Below are positions 44,842 through 53,681 of a stretch of 64,000 bases of DNA, piece after piece; position 1 is the stretch's first letter; each line of letters opens with the position of its first letter. Both the position numbers and the translations under genes were made by a program. Where the stretch lies: positions 372,001-436,000 of the forward strand of contig NZ_JQJY01000005.1 of the NCBI RefSeq assembly GCF_000745775.1, given 5' to 3'. Source of the stretch: Flavobacterium sp. ASV13 (GTDB lineage Bacteria; Bacteroidota; Bacteroidia; Flavobacteriales; Flavobacteriaceae). The notes beneath the pieces are model-generated. The model worked only from the letters and a program-made list of their open reading frames with translations, ran no database searches and was not told where the DNA came from.

Positions 44842-46072
44842 TACTTAGTTTATTATATATGATTTGCCATTTTGAATCAATCATTTTTTGTGAATAATTT
44901 TTATTTGCAAAATGATTCGCTTGCTTACCCATTTCAATTAAAATACTATTGTCATCAACCAATGTTTTAATCTTGGCTGACATGCAATCAATATCGTATT
45001 CATCACAAAGAAATCCCGAAATTCCATTCTCTAAAGTATATTTTACTCCTCCTGAGTCAAATACTATAGCTGGTAAACCACATGCCATTGCTTCAATTGT
45101 TACTAATCCTTGTGTTTCAGTGCTTTTCCCATTATGTAATGAAACCGATGAAAATACAAAGATGTCATTTTTCCAAAGTAATTCACGAATTTCATCTCGT
45201 GATTTAGATCCCACTAACACTATCGAGTCTGTTAAATTATTATCACGAATATAATTTTCTAATTTTTCTCGTTCTGGTCCTTCACCAACAACTGTCAGTT
45301 TTACATCAAGTCCTTCATGTTTTAATTTCTTTATAACTTGAAAGGCATAAATATGTCCTTTAACAATATTTAATCTCCCTACAGTAATTAATCTCGAAAT
45401 TTGATCATTTCGCTGTATTTTCTTTTGATAAAAAAAATCTGTGTCTACTCCTACTGGTACGATTTTAAGCATCTTTTCTGGGCAACCTAATTCTATAAGT
45501 ATTTCGGCTAAGTATGGAGTATTAGCGACTATTAAATCTCCATATTTAAAGAGATTATCATAATAACCATTATTAGGTATAAAACCATTTATTGGAAAAA
45601 ACGCATCATGTCCATGAAAACTAACAATTAATGAAGGTTTAAAACCAACTTTTTTTAATAAAGATAAACCTCCTGAATTGGTTCCATATTGAACATGAAA
45701 AATAGCCGCATCATTAAATTGATTATAAAAAACCCATTGATATAACCAAGTCAGGCTAAATTTTGAGTGCGCTTTATAATATTTAAATATCAGATTTGCA
45801 TTTTGAAAATTAATTAATAATAAACCCGCCCATTTGAGTATACGGATTATTCTATTTTTCGGAATTTTAAAATCTTCTAAAATTATTTTATCCTTAATTT
45901 CATATTTAGAGATTAAATCCTGCTGTTTACTACTTTCAAAATCTAACAATTTGCCAATTATCACTTTCACATCAAATCCACTTTTTATGGCTGTTATAAT
46001 TTGCGCCAATATGAAAGTTTCAGACAAATGAGGAAACTGTCCGAGTTTAAAAATTATTTTTTTATTCTCCAT
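44828..46072 (-). CDS. Glycosyltransferase family 4 (colanic acid WcaL-like)
   Basis: 414 aa. LGQFPHLSETFILAQI at the start and FHGHDAFF are shared with the WcaL/AmsK-like branch of GT4. The donor half shows LITVGRLNIVKGH, LTVVGEGPEREKLE and the E-x7-E motif ETQGLVTIE followed by MACGLPAIVFDSGG. It overlaps its upstream neighbour by 19 bp and its downstream neighbour by 14 bp. The precise sugar is unknown. Confidence 0.9.
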   Translation of the reverse strand: MENKKIIFKLGQFPHLSETFILAQIITAIKSGFDVKVIIGKLLDFESSKQQDLISKYEIKDKIILEDFKIPKNRIIRILKWAGLLLINFQNANLIFKYYKAHSKFSLTWLYQWVFYNQFNDAAIFHVQYGTNSGGLSLLKKVGFKPSLIVSFHGHDAFFPINGFIPNNGYYDNLFKYGDLIVANTPYLAEILIELGCPEKMLKIVPVGVDTDFFYQKKIQRNDQISRLITVGRLNIVKGHIYAFQVIKKLKHEGLDVKLTVVGEGPEREKLENYIRDNNLTDSIVLVGSKSRDEIRELLWKNDIFVFSSVSLHNGKSTETQGLVTIEAMACGLPAIVFDSGGVKYTLENGISGFLCDEYDIDCMSAKIKTLVDDNSILIEMGKQANHFANKNYSQKMIDSKWQIIYNKLSNGKY

Positions 46073-47025
46073 TTTAAATTACGCATTTTAGCAACAATAC
46101 GAACTTTGACTAAATTAGAAAACTTCATTATTTTTCCATCCCGCTTACCTTTTTTATTTAAAGTTTTCCCAAAGAAGAATACATATTCTTGAAGTAATTT
46201 TTTATCAGTTATATTCTTTACCAAATATTGTTTCCCATTTTCGACATATTTGATCGATTTGTTTTGTTTTGTATATAACTTTATATAAGTGTCTATAAGA
46301 ATCCAGCTTAGAATTGAATCCTTGCATTTTTCAAAATTAGAGAAAGCACTAACATTATTATTATTTAAAGGATCATATCTATAAAAAACCATACCTTCTT
46401 GGGCATGAACAATCTTAGTTGCATTTAATAAAATTCTTGTAAAAAATTCACCATCTTGATTTATTGACAACGATTCATTCCAAAGACCACTTTTTATGAC
46501 CAATTCTCTTTTTACCAAATAAACATGTTGGGGCAAAAAACTATTATTTATTCCAAAATCATAAAGTAAATCAAAACCACTCTCATAATTTTTATTAATC
46601 TCTTTTATTTGGGGTTTAACATCTTCTATTGAATCTTTAAAATAATTCCATTTTGAGGTTGCCAAAGCATATTTATTCTCTAAAATAGTATTCAAAGTAT
46701 TTACCTGGGAAAACAAAAGATCTGCTGACAATAAATCATCAGAATCGAGCCATTTAATGAATGTTCCTTTACTGAATCCGAATCCTAAATTTCGACAAAC
46801 ATTTCCTCCTTTAAGACTTTCTTTAGGTCTTTTATGATATTGAAAACGGGAATCTTGCCTACAATACTCTTCTAATAGTTTATCTGTAGCATCTGTTGAA
46901 CCATCATCCACAACAATACATTCCCAATTCGCATAAGTTTGATTTAAGACACTATCAAGTGTTTCTCTCAAAAGGTTTGCTCTATTATATGTTGGAATAA
47001 TAATTGAAACTAAATTTTTATTCAT
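46054..47025 (-). CDS. Glycosyltransferase family 2
   Basis: GT-A domain: VSIIIPTYNRANLLRETLDS, CIVVDDGSTDATDKLL, KGGNVCRNLGFGFS and WLDSDDLLSADLL, then NQDGEFFTRIL. The ATG at 47025 is used in preference to an in-frame GTG one codon earlier. 323 aa with a Lys-rich C-terminus that overlaps the next gene by 19 bp. It heads the run 47025-42164 after a 149-bp gap that holds only an imperfect -7-like box (TGTATTTG, 47065-47072). Confidence 0.9.
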   Translation of the reverse strand: MNKNLVSIIIPTYNRANLLRETLDSVLNQTYANWECIVVDDGSTDATDKLLEEYCRQDSRFQYHKRPKESLKGGNVCRNLGFGFSKGTFIKWLDSDDLLSADLLFSQVNTLNTILENKYALATSKWNYFKDSIEDVKPQIKEINKNYESGFDLLYDFGINNSFLPQHVYLVKRELVIKSGLWNESLSINQDGEFFTRILLNATKIVHAQEGMVFYRYDPLNNNNVSAFSNFEKCKDSILSWILIDTYIKLYTKQNKSIKYVENGKQYLVKNITDKKLLQEYVFFFGKTLNKKGKRDGKIMKFSNLVKVRIVAKMRNLKWRIKK

Positions 47026-47174
47026 CACTACTTTATCAGTTAAGTATTTATTTGCTTCTCATTACAAATACATTTTTTTTGTATCACAATGAAACGGAAA
47101 CAATTTGTTATAATATTTAAGAAAAATCTAATCTATCTCAATTTTAGTGATTGATAAAAACATCTAAAATATTT

Positions 47175-48047
47175 TTATTTTAATCGATTGTTTATTTTTT
47201 TCAAAAGGTACCTTTTTCCTCGAAATGGCAATTTACTCACAAACCTGATTTTTTTTCTCAAGTATTGCAAAACATTATTTTTATCAATTTTTAAATTGGT
47301 GTAAAAAGTATCTAAAACATCGGTTTCAAATGTTGGTGGCAAAACAAATTTAATTTTGTCATAGTAATAGGCCTTTTTCAAGCCCACACGTCTATGATTT
47401 ACATAATTTTCCTGATGAGACAACTCCATCCAAAGTCGTTTTTTTGTGTATGAAATAATACTCTTTTCGGTTTTCCAACCGTAATGCATTTTGGCAAATA
47501 TGGTCTCAAAAGATTTTGCGGCCTCGATTACACTTATAAAAGCATTAAATGGATGTGTATACAATCTAATTTCTGGCTTAGCGACATCAATAGAAACTTG
47601 ATAACCATTTGTTAAATCAATTACTGTAAGATTAGTTGGCTGATACAGAGATTGTATAGTATCTACAAAATCTTGATGAACAATATCGTCATTATCAATT
47701 CTTGTAGTAATAATAAATGAATCTGTATCGTTTAGATTTTCTCGTATATAGTTTTTGAATGAAACGTTTAAATCACGCATACCATCAATAAATAATGGAA
47801 CTACATTTGAAGTAGACGCAGTGAGAGCAAAAATTTTTTCTTTAAAATTTTGTGGTGTATCGATATCAAAAAAAATACACCATGTAAAATTCTGATTTGA
47901 TTGATTTATCACTGAGGGAAAGCAATAATTTTCAAACAAATTAAATCTATGTTCCAACCATTCATCAGTCAAAACTAAATTACCTGATTTGTTTTCCTTC
48001 CAATCAGCATTTTTCAAATTAAATCTAGTTGCAATAAAATGCTTCAT
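47175..48047 (-). CDS. Putative rhamnosyltransferase-like GT (PF11316-type)
   Basis: 290 aa. The layout HFIATRFNLK, WLEHRFNLFENYCFPSVINQ, FTWCIFFDIDTPQ and the metal-binding TTRIDNDDIVHQDF (about residue 115) is that of the family annotated as putative rhamnosyl transferases. With dTDP-rhamnose-type genes (rml) in the locus, transfer of a rhamnose-like sugar is plausible. It stands alone between gaps of 94 and 149 bp. The name rests on family resemblance, not on known activity. Confidence 0.8.
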   Translation of the reverse strand: MKHFIATRFNLKNADWKENKSGNLVLTDEWLEHRFNLFENYCFPSVINQSNQNFTWCIFFDIDTPQNFKEKIFALTASTSNVVPLFIDGMRDLNVSFKNYIRENLNDTDSFIITTRIDNDDIVHQDFVDTIQSLYQPTNLTVIDLTNGYQVSIDVAKPEIRLYTHPFNAFISVIEAAKSFETIFAKMHYGWKTEKSIISYTKKRLWMELSHQENYVNHRRVGLKKAYYYDKIKFVLPPTFETDVLDTFYTNLKIDKNNVLQYLRKKIRFVSKLPFRGKRYLLKKINNRLK

Positions 48048-48141
48048 TTTTTTATCAGTTTAACATTACAAGACAAAGCTTAGTTTATCAAGAATGACTT
48101 TCGGTGTCGTTTTTTTAAATGTTTTTAAGATTGTTTTCCTT

Positions 48142-49059
48142 TTAATTTAAAAATGTCAAATTAGGTATTTTGCTGTCATCTCTTCTTTTAATAATCGCTT
48201 TTTGATCTAAACTATTTACTATTTTTATTTGAGCAACTATTTTTAAAAACAATCCAAATCTAAAAGAAAATATGGCTTTAAAAGCAAATCGATAAAGATT
48301 CTTATGTTCTGCCTGAAATGAAAATTTCATAAAAGGATTTGAAGCTGTCAATACCGTTTGTCGTTTAAAAATCAATTTTGGATCTTCATAATAAACATTG
48401 CTGCTTCGTTCTTCCCGATCGTGATACAAACTGGTTGTTGCTAGGATGCCTACTTTTAATTTATGAAAATGAATTCGTTGTATATAATTATCATCTTCTC
48501 CATAGTGAAAAAAAGAAGGATTAAATCCGCCGACTGTCTCAATACATTTTCGTGACAATAACCAACCTGCGGCGTTTACAAAATTGACTTGGTAAATATT
48601 CAATTTTGCTTTATTTAAATATATATCTGAATACAATCCTTTGCATCGGGAAGGAATGATATAGTTAGAAAAATTAAAATCCAGCTTGTCTCCTTTGCCA
48701 TTCAAATGCATCGGACTGACAATTCCATATTCCGGTTCCTTTTGTTGTGCATGAATCAATTTTTCAATAGTATCAACTTCTACCCAGGCATCTTGGTTTA
48801 ACAGAAACACAAAATCGGCATTATTATCATAGGCTTTTTTAATACCGATATTATTTGCTGCACCAAACCCTAAATTAATAGTACTTTGTATAAATTCTAC
48901 TTGTGAATATTTAGACTTTACGATTTCCTGAAAACCATCAGTAGAATTGTTGTCAATAATAAAAACTTCGACAGAAACCGTACTATTGAATAAGCTATCC
49001 AGGCATTTTTCAATCCATTTTAAAGGATTATAGGTTACTATAACAATTGCTGTTTTCAT
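48142..49059 (-). CDS. Glycosyltransferase family 2 (rhamnosyltransferase-like)
   Basis: 305 aa. TAIVIVTYNPLKWIEKCLDS, IIDNNSTDGFQEI, NLGFGAANNIGIKKA and LLNQDAWVEVDTIE form the set usual in WbbL/RfbF-like rhamnosyltransferases, where the metal motif is xQDA rather than DxD. VNAAGWLLSRKCIETVGGFN and YGEDDNYIQR follow. It overlaps the WbsX-type gene by 4 bp. Transfer of rhamnose or another deoxyhexose fits the rml genes but is inference. Confidence 0.87.
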   Translation of the reverse strand: MKTAIVIVTYNPLKWIEKCLDSLFNSTVSVEVFIIDNNSTDGFQEIVKSKYSQVEFIQSTINLGFGAANNIGIKKAYDNNADFVFLLNQDAWVEVDTIEKLIHAQQKEPEYGIVSPMHLNGKGDKLDFNFSNYIIPSRCKGLYSDIYLNKAKLNIYQVNFVNAAGWLLSRKCIETVGGFNPSFFHYGEDDNYIQRIHFHKLKVGILATTSLYHDREERSSNVYYEDPKLIFKRQTVLTASNPFMKFSFQAEHKNLYRFAFKAIFSFRFGLFLKIVAQIKIVNSLDQKAIIKRRDDSKIPNLTFLN

Positions 49060-50153
49060 AATAGCGCTTCAAGATAAGAGGTTCCCCATTTTTGACATGG
49101 TTCTAAATGATTTCCTTCTGCCCATTCATTCCATGCATTAATAAATATAAAGGAATCATCCAGTCCTTCAAAGTTTCTTGCTGCAGTTTTATTTTTGTAC
49201 CAATATTTAAATAATTCTGGGGTACTATTCTTAAGTATAGTTGCATTTTGTCCAACCCGGCGCGATGAATTATCCCACATTGGAGTCACTCCGGGATAAA
49301 CTCCCTGAATACAATTTTGAAGATCAAAATCAATAAATTGCTTGTAATCAACTACAACATCTTTATTTTTTTTAATTTTTTGCTTTAATCCAAACTTCTT
49401 ACGCAACTTATTTTCGATACGCTTGACTATAGTTTGTTTTCTATTTTCTAATCGATTACTAAACTTACTCATTGACCTTGATAAAGGCTGAAATTCAATT
49501 ATAGCATCAAAATCGAATGTAGCCATTTTCTCTTTATCCCATCCAATCCAGCGTTCAAAGCAGCCCAAATACAGTTCAATATTTTCTTTTTTTGCTTCTT
49601 CTCTAAAAATAGCAATTGTGCTTGCCATATCCGGGAACAAATCAGGTTTGTAAAAAATAAAAAAAGGTTTATTATTTACACGAATATATCTTTCGTCTTT
49701 AAAAAAAGACAGTAAAAACTTTATATGCTCCCGATCATCTTCAGCCGAATAATTTTGCTGTAATAAAACATCATTTATACTTCCATCCCAAGCTCTTGTC
49801 CAATTTTCATTTGCCCAGCAAAACATAAAAGGAAAATCTTCCTTTGGGTTTTTCATTTTTCGGTCAATTGGCTCATGCATGATACGTTTACCATTAAACC
49901 AATAATGATAATAACAAAATCCATAAACTCCATATTGTTTCGCCAATGCTTCCTGAGCCAGGCGCGCCTCTTCTAATCGCAAGTCATAAAAACCTAAATC
50001 TGCTGGCAAATGAGGCTGATAGTGCCCTGCAAATCTTGGCTGTGCTTTAGTTACATTTGTCCATTCTGTAAAGCCTTTTCCCCACCAGAGATCATTTTCA
50101 GGTATGGGATGAAATTGCGGCAAATGAATAGCTATAGGTTTAATTTTCTGCAT
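49056..50153 (-). CDS. WbsX-type glycan protein (GH99-like fold), copy 2
   Basis: Member of the WbsX family found in O-antigen loci, with a fold related to GH99 endo-mannosidases. Ordered blocks: AIHLPQFHPIPEND, WGKGFTEWTNVTKA, YGFCYYHYWFNGKR, FCWANENWTRAWDG and FINAWNEWAEGNHLEP. The ATG at 50153 is used; an in-frame TTG 9 bp earlier is less likely. 365 aa. It is paralogous to the gene just upstream and overlaps its end by 14 bp. Whether the family transfers or hydrolyses sugars is unclear. Confidence 0.88.
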   Translation of the reverse strand: MQKIKPIAIHLPQFHPIPENDLWWGKGFTEWTNVTKAQPRFAGHYQPHLPADLGFYDLRLEEARLAQEALAKQYGVYGFCYYHYWFNGKRIMHEPIDRKMKNPKEDFPFMFCWANENWTRAWDGSINDVLLQQNYSAEDDREHIKFLLSFFKDERYIRVNNKPFFIFYKPDLFPDMASTIAIFREEAKKENIELYLGCFERWIGWDKEKMATFDFDAIIEFQPLSRSMSKFSNRLENRKQTIVKRIENKLRKKFGLKQKIKKNKDVVVDYKQFIDFDLQNCIQGVYPGVTPMWDNSSRRVGQNATILKNSTPELFKYWYKNKTAARNFEGLDDSFIFINAWNEWAEGNHLEPCQKWGTSYLEALL

Positions 50154-51234
50154 ATTTATCAAATAGATTTTTCAATGCTTTCAAGTAAGCTAATCCGTTT
50201 TTATTGTCGGGTTCAAGATGGTTTCCTTCAGCCCATTCATTCCAGGCGTTAATAAAAACAAATTGATTTTCATCATCTCTGTTTTGGCTTTTAACATCAT
50301 TTATATTTTCTTCCACCTCTTTGATGAAAGTCTCTACGTTTTGATCTTTTAAAATAATTCCCTTTCTACCGCGTCTTGCTGTATTGTCCCATCCTACAAA
50401 CGAACAAGGAATATATTTATAATTAAAAGTGACTTTCATTTTTTCTTTAGCTTTATTGTAGTCATAAATCTTCAAAGTCGAACTAAAAACACCTTTAACT
50501 AAATTGGCAAACCATTTTTTGAGTGATTTTTTGTCAATAAAAGCATTGGGCAAAAGGCCAAGTTTGGGTTGAAAATTTAATATATCATCAAAACCTAAGT
50601 CATGATAATTAGTTCTTAAATGAGAATTTGACGCAACTAAATAAGGATTTTTAAGACCATTTTTTAAACACTCATTTCTAAAAAGAGCAATTGTTTTTTT
50701 TACGTCGGGAAGATATGATGGACGGTAAAAAACAAAAACGGGTCTCTCATTTACCTTTATATATCTCGAATCTTTAAAAATTTCAATAAGCCAGGAAATA
50801 TGTTTTAGATCATCTTCTTCACTGTAAGTTTGCTCGATCAAAATTTCTTTTTCTTCTCCAAGCCATCTTCTGCTCCATGTTTCGTTTGCCCAGCAAAGCA
50901 TAAAAGGAAAATCTTCTTTTGGATTTTTCATTTTCCTGTCAAGAGGCTCATGCAGTAATCTTTTTCCATTAAACCAATAATGATAATAGCAAAAGCCATA
51001 AATTCCGTGCTCTTTAGCCAAAGCCTCCTGAGCCAGCCTTGATTCTTCTAAACGCAAATCATAAAAACCTAAATCTGTTGGTAAATGTGGCTGATAATGT
51101 TCTTTAAATAAAGGACGGGCTTTAGTTACATTTGTCCATTCCGTAAAACCTTTTCCCCACCATTCGTCATTTTCAGGTATTGGATGAAATTGCGGTAAAT
51201 AAATGGCAATTGGTTTTATTTCAAAATTTTTCAT
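50140..51234 (-). CDS. WbsX-type glycan protein (GH99-like fold), copy 1
   Basis: Same ordered blocks as its downstream paralogue: AIYLPQFHPIPENDEWWGKG, FTEWTNVTKARPLFKEHYQP, GFCYYHYWFNGKRL, LCWANETWSRRWLG and FINAWNEWAEGNHLEP. The Trp/Glu-rich blocks at both ends are nearly identical in the two copies while the middle (about residues 190-290) diverges, which suggests duplication followed by change of specificity. 364 aa, no signal peptide, so cytosolic. The start overlaps the GT2 gene end by 4 bp. Confidence 0.88.
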   Translation of the reverse strand: MKNFEIKPIAIYLPQFHPIPENDEWWGKGFTEWTNVTKARPLFKEHYQPHLPTDLGFYDLRLEESRLAQEALAKEHGIYGFCYYHYWFNGKRLLHEPLDRKMKNPKEDFPFMLCWANETWSRRWLGEEKEILIEQTYSEEDDLKHISWLIEIFKDSRYIKVNERPVFVFYRPSYLPDVKKTIALFRNECLKNGLKNPYLVASNSHLRTNYHDLGFDDILNFQPKLGLLPNAFIDKKSLKKWFANLVKGVFSSTLKIYDYNKAKEKMKVTFNYKYIPCSFVGWDNTARRGRKGIILKDQNVETFIKEVEENINDVKSQNRDDENQFVFINAWNEWAEGNHLEPDNKNGLAYLKALKNLFDKYAEN

Positions 51235-52118
51235 TTAGAATTTAAAATTTGAAGCATTATTCTATTTTTTATTTTTTTAGCTTTCTTTCTGATAGTCTGA
51301 AAAAAGCTTTCTTTTTTTTCTTTTAAGGTGTTTCTATACAAGCCCTCGATTGAAATCTTATATCTTTTATATAATATTCTTTTAATTTCTTGATTTTTGC
51401 AACATGAAATTATTAGAACTAAACAATCAATCCATTTTTTTGATTTTAAAATGCTATCATCTGCCGAAAGAATTCCGACTCCGTGTCGATAAACAGCCAT
51501 GACCTCTTCGATATATTTAAATTTTCCATGCTCTGCGAGCATTATATAAAGAAAATAATCACCTATTGGAGTTAGTTTAAATTCAAATGGTAGTTCTATA
51601 ATATTATTTTTAAAAACTACTGAAGGTGTATGAATATAATTTCCAAATTCTGCTAATGCTTCTAATGTTTCATGATTTTCAGGAACATTTGTAATAAAGT
51701 CTTTTACAATAGTACCATCAGTTTTTAGAATTTCTATTTTATGAAAACAAGCCACATAATCTGGATTTTCATCTAAAAAATCAATCTGTTTTTGTAATTT
51801 CAATGGATCTGTCCAATAATCATCTCCTTCGCATAAAGCAATAAATTCTCCTTTGCATTCTTTCAATGCAAAAAGAAAATTGGACATCGACCCTAAATTT
51901 TTTTCATGTCTAAAATATTTGATCCATGATTTATTGGGATGATTTTCTAGAATATCCTTGATAATTTCATCTGAACGATCTGGTGAGCAATCATTTGCAA
52001 TTATTAATTCAACTTCAAATTCACATTCCTGTATCAATATTCCTTCAATCGCCTGACGGATAAACTTTTCATGACCATAAGTAGTCATGATTGCACTTAT
52101 TTTTGGTTTTTGGCTCAT
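51231..52118 (-). CDS. Glycosyltransferase family 2
   Basis: 295 aa. ISAIMTTYGHEKFIRQAIEG, LIIANDCSPDRSDEII, NLGSMSNFLFALKECKGEFI and the metal-binding CEGDDYWTDPLKLQKQ identify a GT2 subgroup common in O-antigen loci. The acceptor half includes YIHTPSVVFK. It opens the run 52118-48142 after a 100-bp gap and overlaps the first WbsX gene by 4 bp. Specificity unknown. Confidence 0.91.
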   Translation of the reverse strand: MSQKPKISAIMTTYGHEKFIRQAIEGILIQECEFEVELIIANDCSPDRSDEIIKDILENHPNKSWIKYFRHEKNLGSMSNFLFALKECKGEFIALCEGDDYWTDPLKLQKQIDFLDENPDYVACFHKIEILKTDGTIVKDFITNVPENHETLEALAEFGNYIHTPSVVFKNNIIELPFEFKLTPIGDYFLYIMLAEHGKFKYIEEVMAVYRHGVGILSADDSILKSKKWIDCLVLIISCCKNQEIKRILYKRYKISIEGLYRNTLKEKKESFFQTIRKKAKKIKNRIMLQILNSK

Positions 52119-52218
52119 TTTAACCAGCAGGTTTAATTATATTATTATTTGTTGGAAATGCGACACAAGATATCTGTTAAATAATAGTTTTGAACAACAT
52201 TTTGCAAGCAATCTTAAA

Positions 52219-52971
52219 CTAGATAATTCTTAAAATTTGATTTTCAAATTGCACAATTTTAGAAATACCAGCTTCTAAGCCATCTTCAATATTAATAGAA
52301 CAAAAAGGAATTTTAATTTTTTCGATTCTGTTAAAAAAAGATTCAAGTTGTTTCATGTCATCAACAACTAGCTGTGATAACTGTTCATCATTTAATCCAA
52401 TATGATGAAAAACAGTATGTCCACCTCCATTTGTTCTCTTGCGTATTTGTGTAACCACAATTGATGGATCATTTGTTTTTACATAAATTAAAAATCTATT
52501 TTTTAAAATGACTTTCAATTCTTCATCGCTGAGCTTTTGCAATTCTTCAGAAAAATTATGAGATACTCCTTCTTCAATAAAAAAACCAATTTGATGATTT
52601 TCATTAATCATCTTTAGGTTATCAAGCAATACTTTATTAAAGTAAGATAGTAATTGTATTTTTCTTGAATGATCGCATGAGTAAATATCTACATTTGACA
52701 ACTTATCTTTCAATAAACTCCAATGTATCTCACTAATTTTGTTATCAAATAAACTTTCTTCAAATTTTAAATTAAAAAAATTAAATTTCCATTGCCCTGA
52801 AAGTCTTTTTATTGCAGCATGATATAAAGTCGATTTCCCTATTCCAGACACCCCAACAAATTCAACAATCTTATTATTAACTGGGAGTTTGGCAGCATCC
52901 GATTTTACTTCAATCGCTTCACTATGCTTATCTTTCTTGGCAAGAAGAAATTTAAATCTTTTAAAAATCAT
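52219..52971 (-). CDS. P-loop NTPase/kinase-like protein, unknown
   Basis: 250 aa, soluble. A Walker A motif GVSGIGKST (40-48) follows a basic N-terminus; FFIEEGVSHNF may be the Walker B-like strand, and VTQIRKRTNGGGHTVFHHIG resembles a lid segment of small-molecule kinases. No family recognised. It starts directly at the end of the methyltransferase gene (0 bp between them) and is the last gene of the wzm-wzt run. A kinase acting on the glycan is inference; other P-loop functions are possible. Confidence 0.72.
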   Translation of the reverse strand: MIFKRFKFLLAKKDKHSEAIEVKSDAAKLPVNNKIVEFVGVSGIGKSTLYHAAIKRLSGQWKFNFFNLKFEESLFDNKISEIHWSLLKDKLSNVDIYSCDHSRKIQLLSYFNKVLLDNLKMINENHQIGFFIEEGVSHNFSEELQKLSDEELKVILKNRFLIYVKTNDPSIVVTQIRKRTNGGGHTVFHHIGLNDEQLSQLVVDDMKQLESFFNRIEKIKIPFCSINIEDGLEAGISKIVQFENQILRII

Positions 52972-53661
52972 TTATTTGAGTTTTTTCAGAAGTCTCTTTA
53001 TTTTGCTTTTAACTTTTGTTTTAATGGAATGTGAGTGTTCTTTTTGAATTACTTGTTTTGTTACTTGCGTCAATTTAATATTCGCCATTACTTTTGACAA
53101 ATCCAGAGAGGAAGGATTTTCAGAATCCCAGTAAAAAAAACTTCCAAAAGCTGTTGGAAAATAAAGATTAGGATGAACTCCTAAAATAGAATAGAAATCT
53201 TCATAACTAATTCCTTTAGAACCTGGTATAATTGGATTATCATATTTCTCTGGTATTACCAATATAATTTTTTTGGCAATTCGAAAAGCTTCCAATACTG
53301 CCTGTGGTTGTACGGGAGTTAAATGCTGAAATACTCGTAAAGCAATAAAAACTTCATATTGCTTATCGTTTACAGGCCAAGGGATTTCGCGTGCATCATG
53401 AGGATAGTTAGGGTTTTTCCCGTCAAAATCCCATCTTTCTAAATAATCAATGGTATGACTCTCTTTAACACAGGAAACCCCCATTGTTCCCATTTCTAGT
53501 ACTTTGTTTGAATAATCTACCCCTGTCGCTTTAACCAATTCGATAACGCGAGAATGGTAATCCCATCTTATTTCTATCGTATCATTTGTCCAATGACCAT
53601 CCTCTAATCCTTGAACGTGATTTACATATTCTGCTTTTGTTAAAAAACTTATAGTACTCAT
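52972..53661 (-). CDS. Putative SAM-dependent methyltransferase
   Basis: 229 aa. The N-terminal half has the methyltransferase order: KVLEMGTMGVSCVK at about 54-67 in place of the usual E/DxGxGxG motif I (the third Gly is shifted, so the SAM loop is unusual), then REIPWPVNDKQYEVFIALRV and FQHLTPVQPQAVLEAFRIAK as motifs II/III. The Lys/Arg-rich tail suggests membrane or nucleic-acid/lipid contact. It lies 20 bp after wzt and abuts the P-loop gene. The call is moderately sure. Confidence 0.72.
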   Translation of the reverse strand: MSTISFLTKAEYVNHVQGLEDGHWTNDTIEIRWDYHSRVIELVKATGVDYSNKVLEMGTMGVSCVKESHTIDYLERWDFDGKNPNYPHDAREIPWPVNDKQYEVFIALRVFQHLTPVQPQAVLEAFRIAKKIILVIPEKYDNPIIPGSKGISYEDFYSILGVHPNLYFPTAFGSFFYWDSENPSSLDLSKVMANIKLTQVTKQVIQKEHSHSIKTKVKSKIKRLLKKLK

Positions 53662-53681
53662 TTATAATTTGACTTGATTAA

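Noticed and set aside
44949..45254. Plus-strand open frame of about 101 codons opposite a GT4 gene
   Set aside because: Antisense to the donor-domain coding region with its E-x7-E motif; no independent evidence for coding.
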